A stretch of 64,000 nucleotides of DNA from JBBDMU01 sp040878115 (GTDB lineage: Bacteria; Bacteroidota; Rhodothermia; Balneolales; Natronogracilivirgulaceae), in the NCBI GenBank assembly GCA_040878115.1, contig JBBDMV010000108.1, positions 12,708 to 76,707 of the forward strand, given 5' to 3'. The translations under genes were made by a program, and so were the position numbers. This document shows positions 63,619 to 64,000 of the stretch, piece by piece. Under the pieces are notes generated by a model. The model was not told the origin of the DNA. It saw nothing but the letters and a program-made list of their open reading frames with translations, and did not search any database. Position 1 is the stretch's first letter. Every line of letters begins with the position of its first letter.

Positions 63619-64000
63619 TTTTGTTCGAATTTTAAGTTGATTTCGATAAGTTATATACTGAACTATTAACCTGCAAAAAGTTAGGTTGAATTGCCACTGC
63701 TATGAGAGGGCCATAAATGATGAATGTGACCAGCAAGGGGACCAAAGCTGGGCGAATGAAGTGAATTAATTCTTTTTAACCACTTATTTCAAAAAGTTAG
63801 CAAATAGGAGCTATAGCCTAAAAATAAGCGTGCAGCACCCAAATCCCGCACATTAAACAGCCTCAACGAGGCGGCAGGACCTAGCCCAGGGTGTCAACCC
63901 TGGGGCTGAAATGAAAAAATACAAAAGCCCCGCAGGGGCGGCACAGTAAATGGGCCTATAAAGGATTGTCGTTAACCTTCATAGGACCTTCATTTTATGA
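63619..64000. other. Intergenic tail of the window with REP-like hairpins
   Basis: About 382 bp to the end of the window with no coding frame of interest. The part from 63858 to 63942 holds three short hairpins in tandem (annotated separately). The gene that follows is outside the window. Confidence 0.45.
63858..63942. repeat. REP-like cluster of three hairpins
   Basis: Stem 1: GCCTC at 63860-63864 with GAGGC at 63868-63872. Stem 2: AGCCCAGGGT at 63883-63892 with ACCCTGGGGCT at 63897-63907. Stem 3: GCCCC at 63927-63931 with GGGGC at 63935-63939, preceded by ATACAAAA. Stem 2 shares its core with the repeat at 4223-4250. Arrays of this kind are familiar intergenic repeats in Bacteroidota. Confidence 0.6.

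Overview
The window reads as a stretch of chromosomal core genome from a member of the FCB (Bacteroidota-like) bacteria, most plausibly the Balneolota/Rhodothermota side. This is inferred from several things: genes mostly without Shine-Dalgarno sequences, a tRNA promoter of the TTTG/TAnnTTTG type, a DksA-family protein of the Bacteroidota kind without a zinc finger, a remnant of a type IX secretion protein (PorQ), a DUF4834-like small protein, and many lipoproteins and outer-membrane-type proteins. No phage, CRISPR array, intact insertion sequence or defence island is visible.

Layout. 0-5.3 kb: a carbohydrate/amine-catabolism neighbourhood with an amidohydrolase (cut by the window edge), an Nramp-like transporter without the usual metal ligands, a Gfo/Idh/MocA oxidoreductase and a Tat-exported sugar epimerase-like protein. 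5.4-14.8 kb, mostly minus strand: malate dehydrogenase, NAD kinase, a peptide-type solute-binding lipoprotein, D-Ala-D-Ala ligase, an AI-2E-type permease, 3-methyladenine glycosylase with a second Gfo/Idh oxidoreductase, an OsmC protein and a CBS protein. 14.8-16.2 kb: a small graveyard of gene remnants (PQQ sugar dehydrogenase, CheB-like methylesterase, a beta-sandwich repeat) around one lipoprotein. 16.2-23.8 kb: tRNA-Leu(GAG) with its own promoter and terminator, release factor 3, a cupin, a lipoprotein, riboflavin genes ribD/ribE and a PpiD-type chaperone. 24-26.5 kb: the mlaEFD lipid-transport operon. 26.7-29.7 kb: a truncated porQ, then aroC, a TPR protein and a LysM/RlpA-like protein.

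30-38.2 kb: an ECF sigma factor, RNase P RNA (minus strand), a coiled-coil protein with a degenerate zinc ribbon overlapping a Nif3 protein, a YggS PLP protein, a DivIVA-domain protein, purine nucleoside phosphorylase, a strongly acidic unknown protein and mannose-1-phosphate guanylyltransferase. A repeat-rich gap of about 770 bp lies before the phosphorylase. 38.2-49.7 kb: an M1 aminopeptidase apparently fused to an outer-membrane beta-barrel, an OmpA lipoprotein, an orphan BatA, the Ku/LigD non-homologous end-joining pair, an MltF-type lytic transglycosylase and two small membrane proteins. 49.8-56.4 kb: argS facing an ileS-dksA-lspA-sufU run. 56.6-63.6 kb: a low-molecular-weight tyrosine phosphatase with a fructosamine-kinase-like protein, methylmalonyl-CoA mutase with its MeaB chaperone, an acyl-CoA dehydrogenase gutted by an internal deletion, a PAS-only sensor and a small unknown. 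Hairpin-rich dispersed repeats occur at 4.2, 34.8-35.05, 58.0-58.2 and 63.86-63.94 kb.

I did not find a clearly new multi-gene system. The most unusual items are the Nramp-like protein lacking metal ligands, the peptidase-barrel fusion, the cysteine-less zinc-ribbon protein, the series of partly deleted genes, and a 182-bp element with perfect 14-bp terminal inverted repeats.
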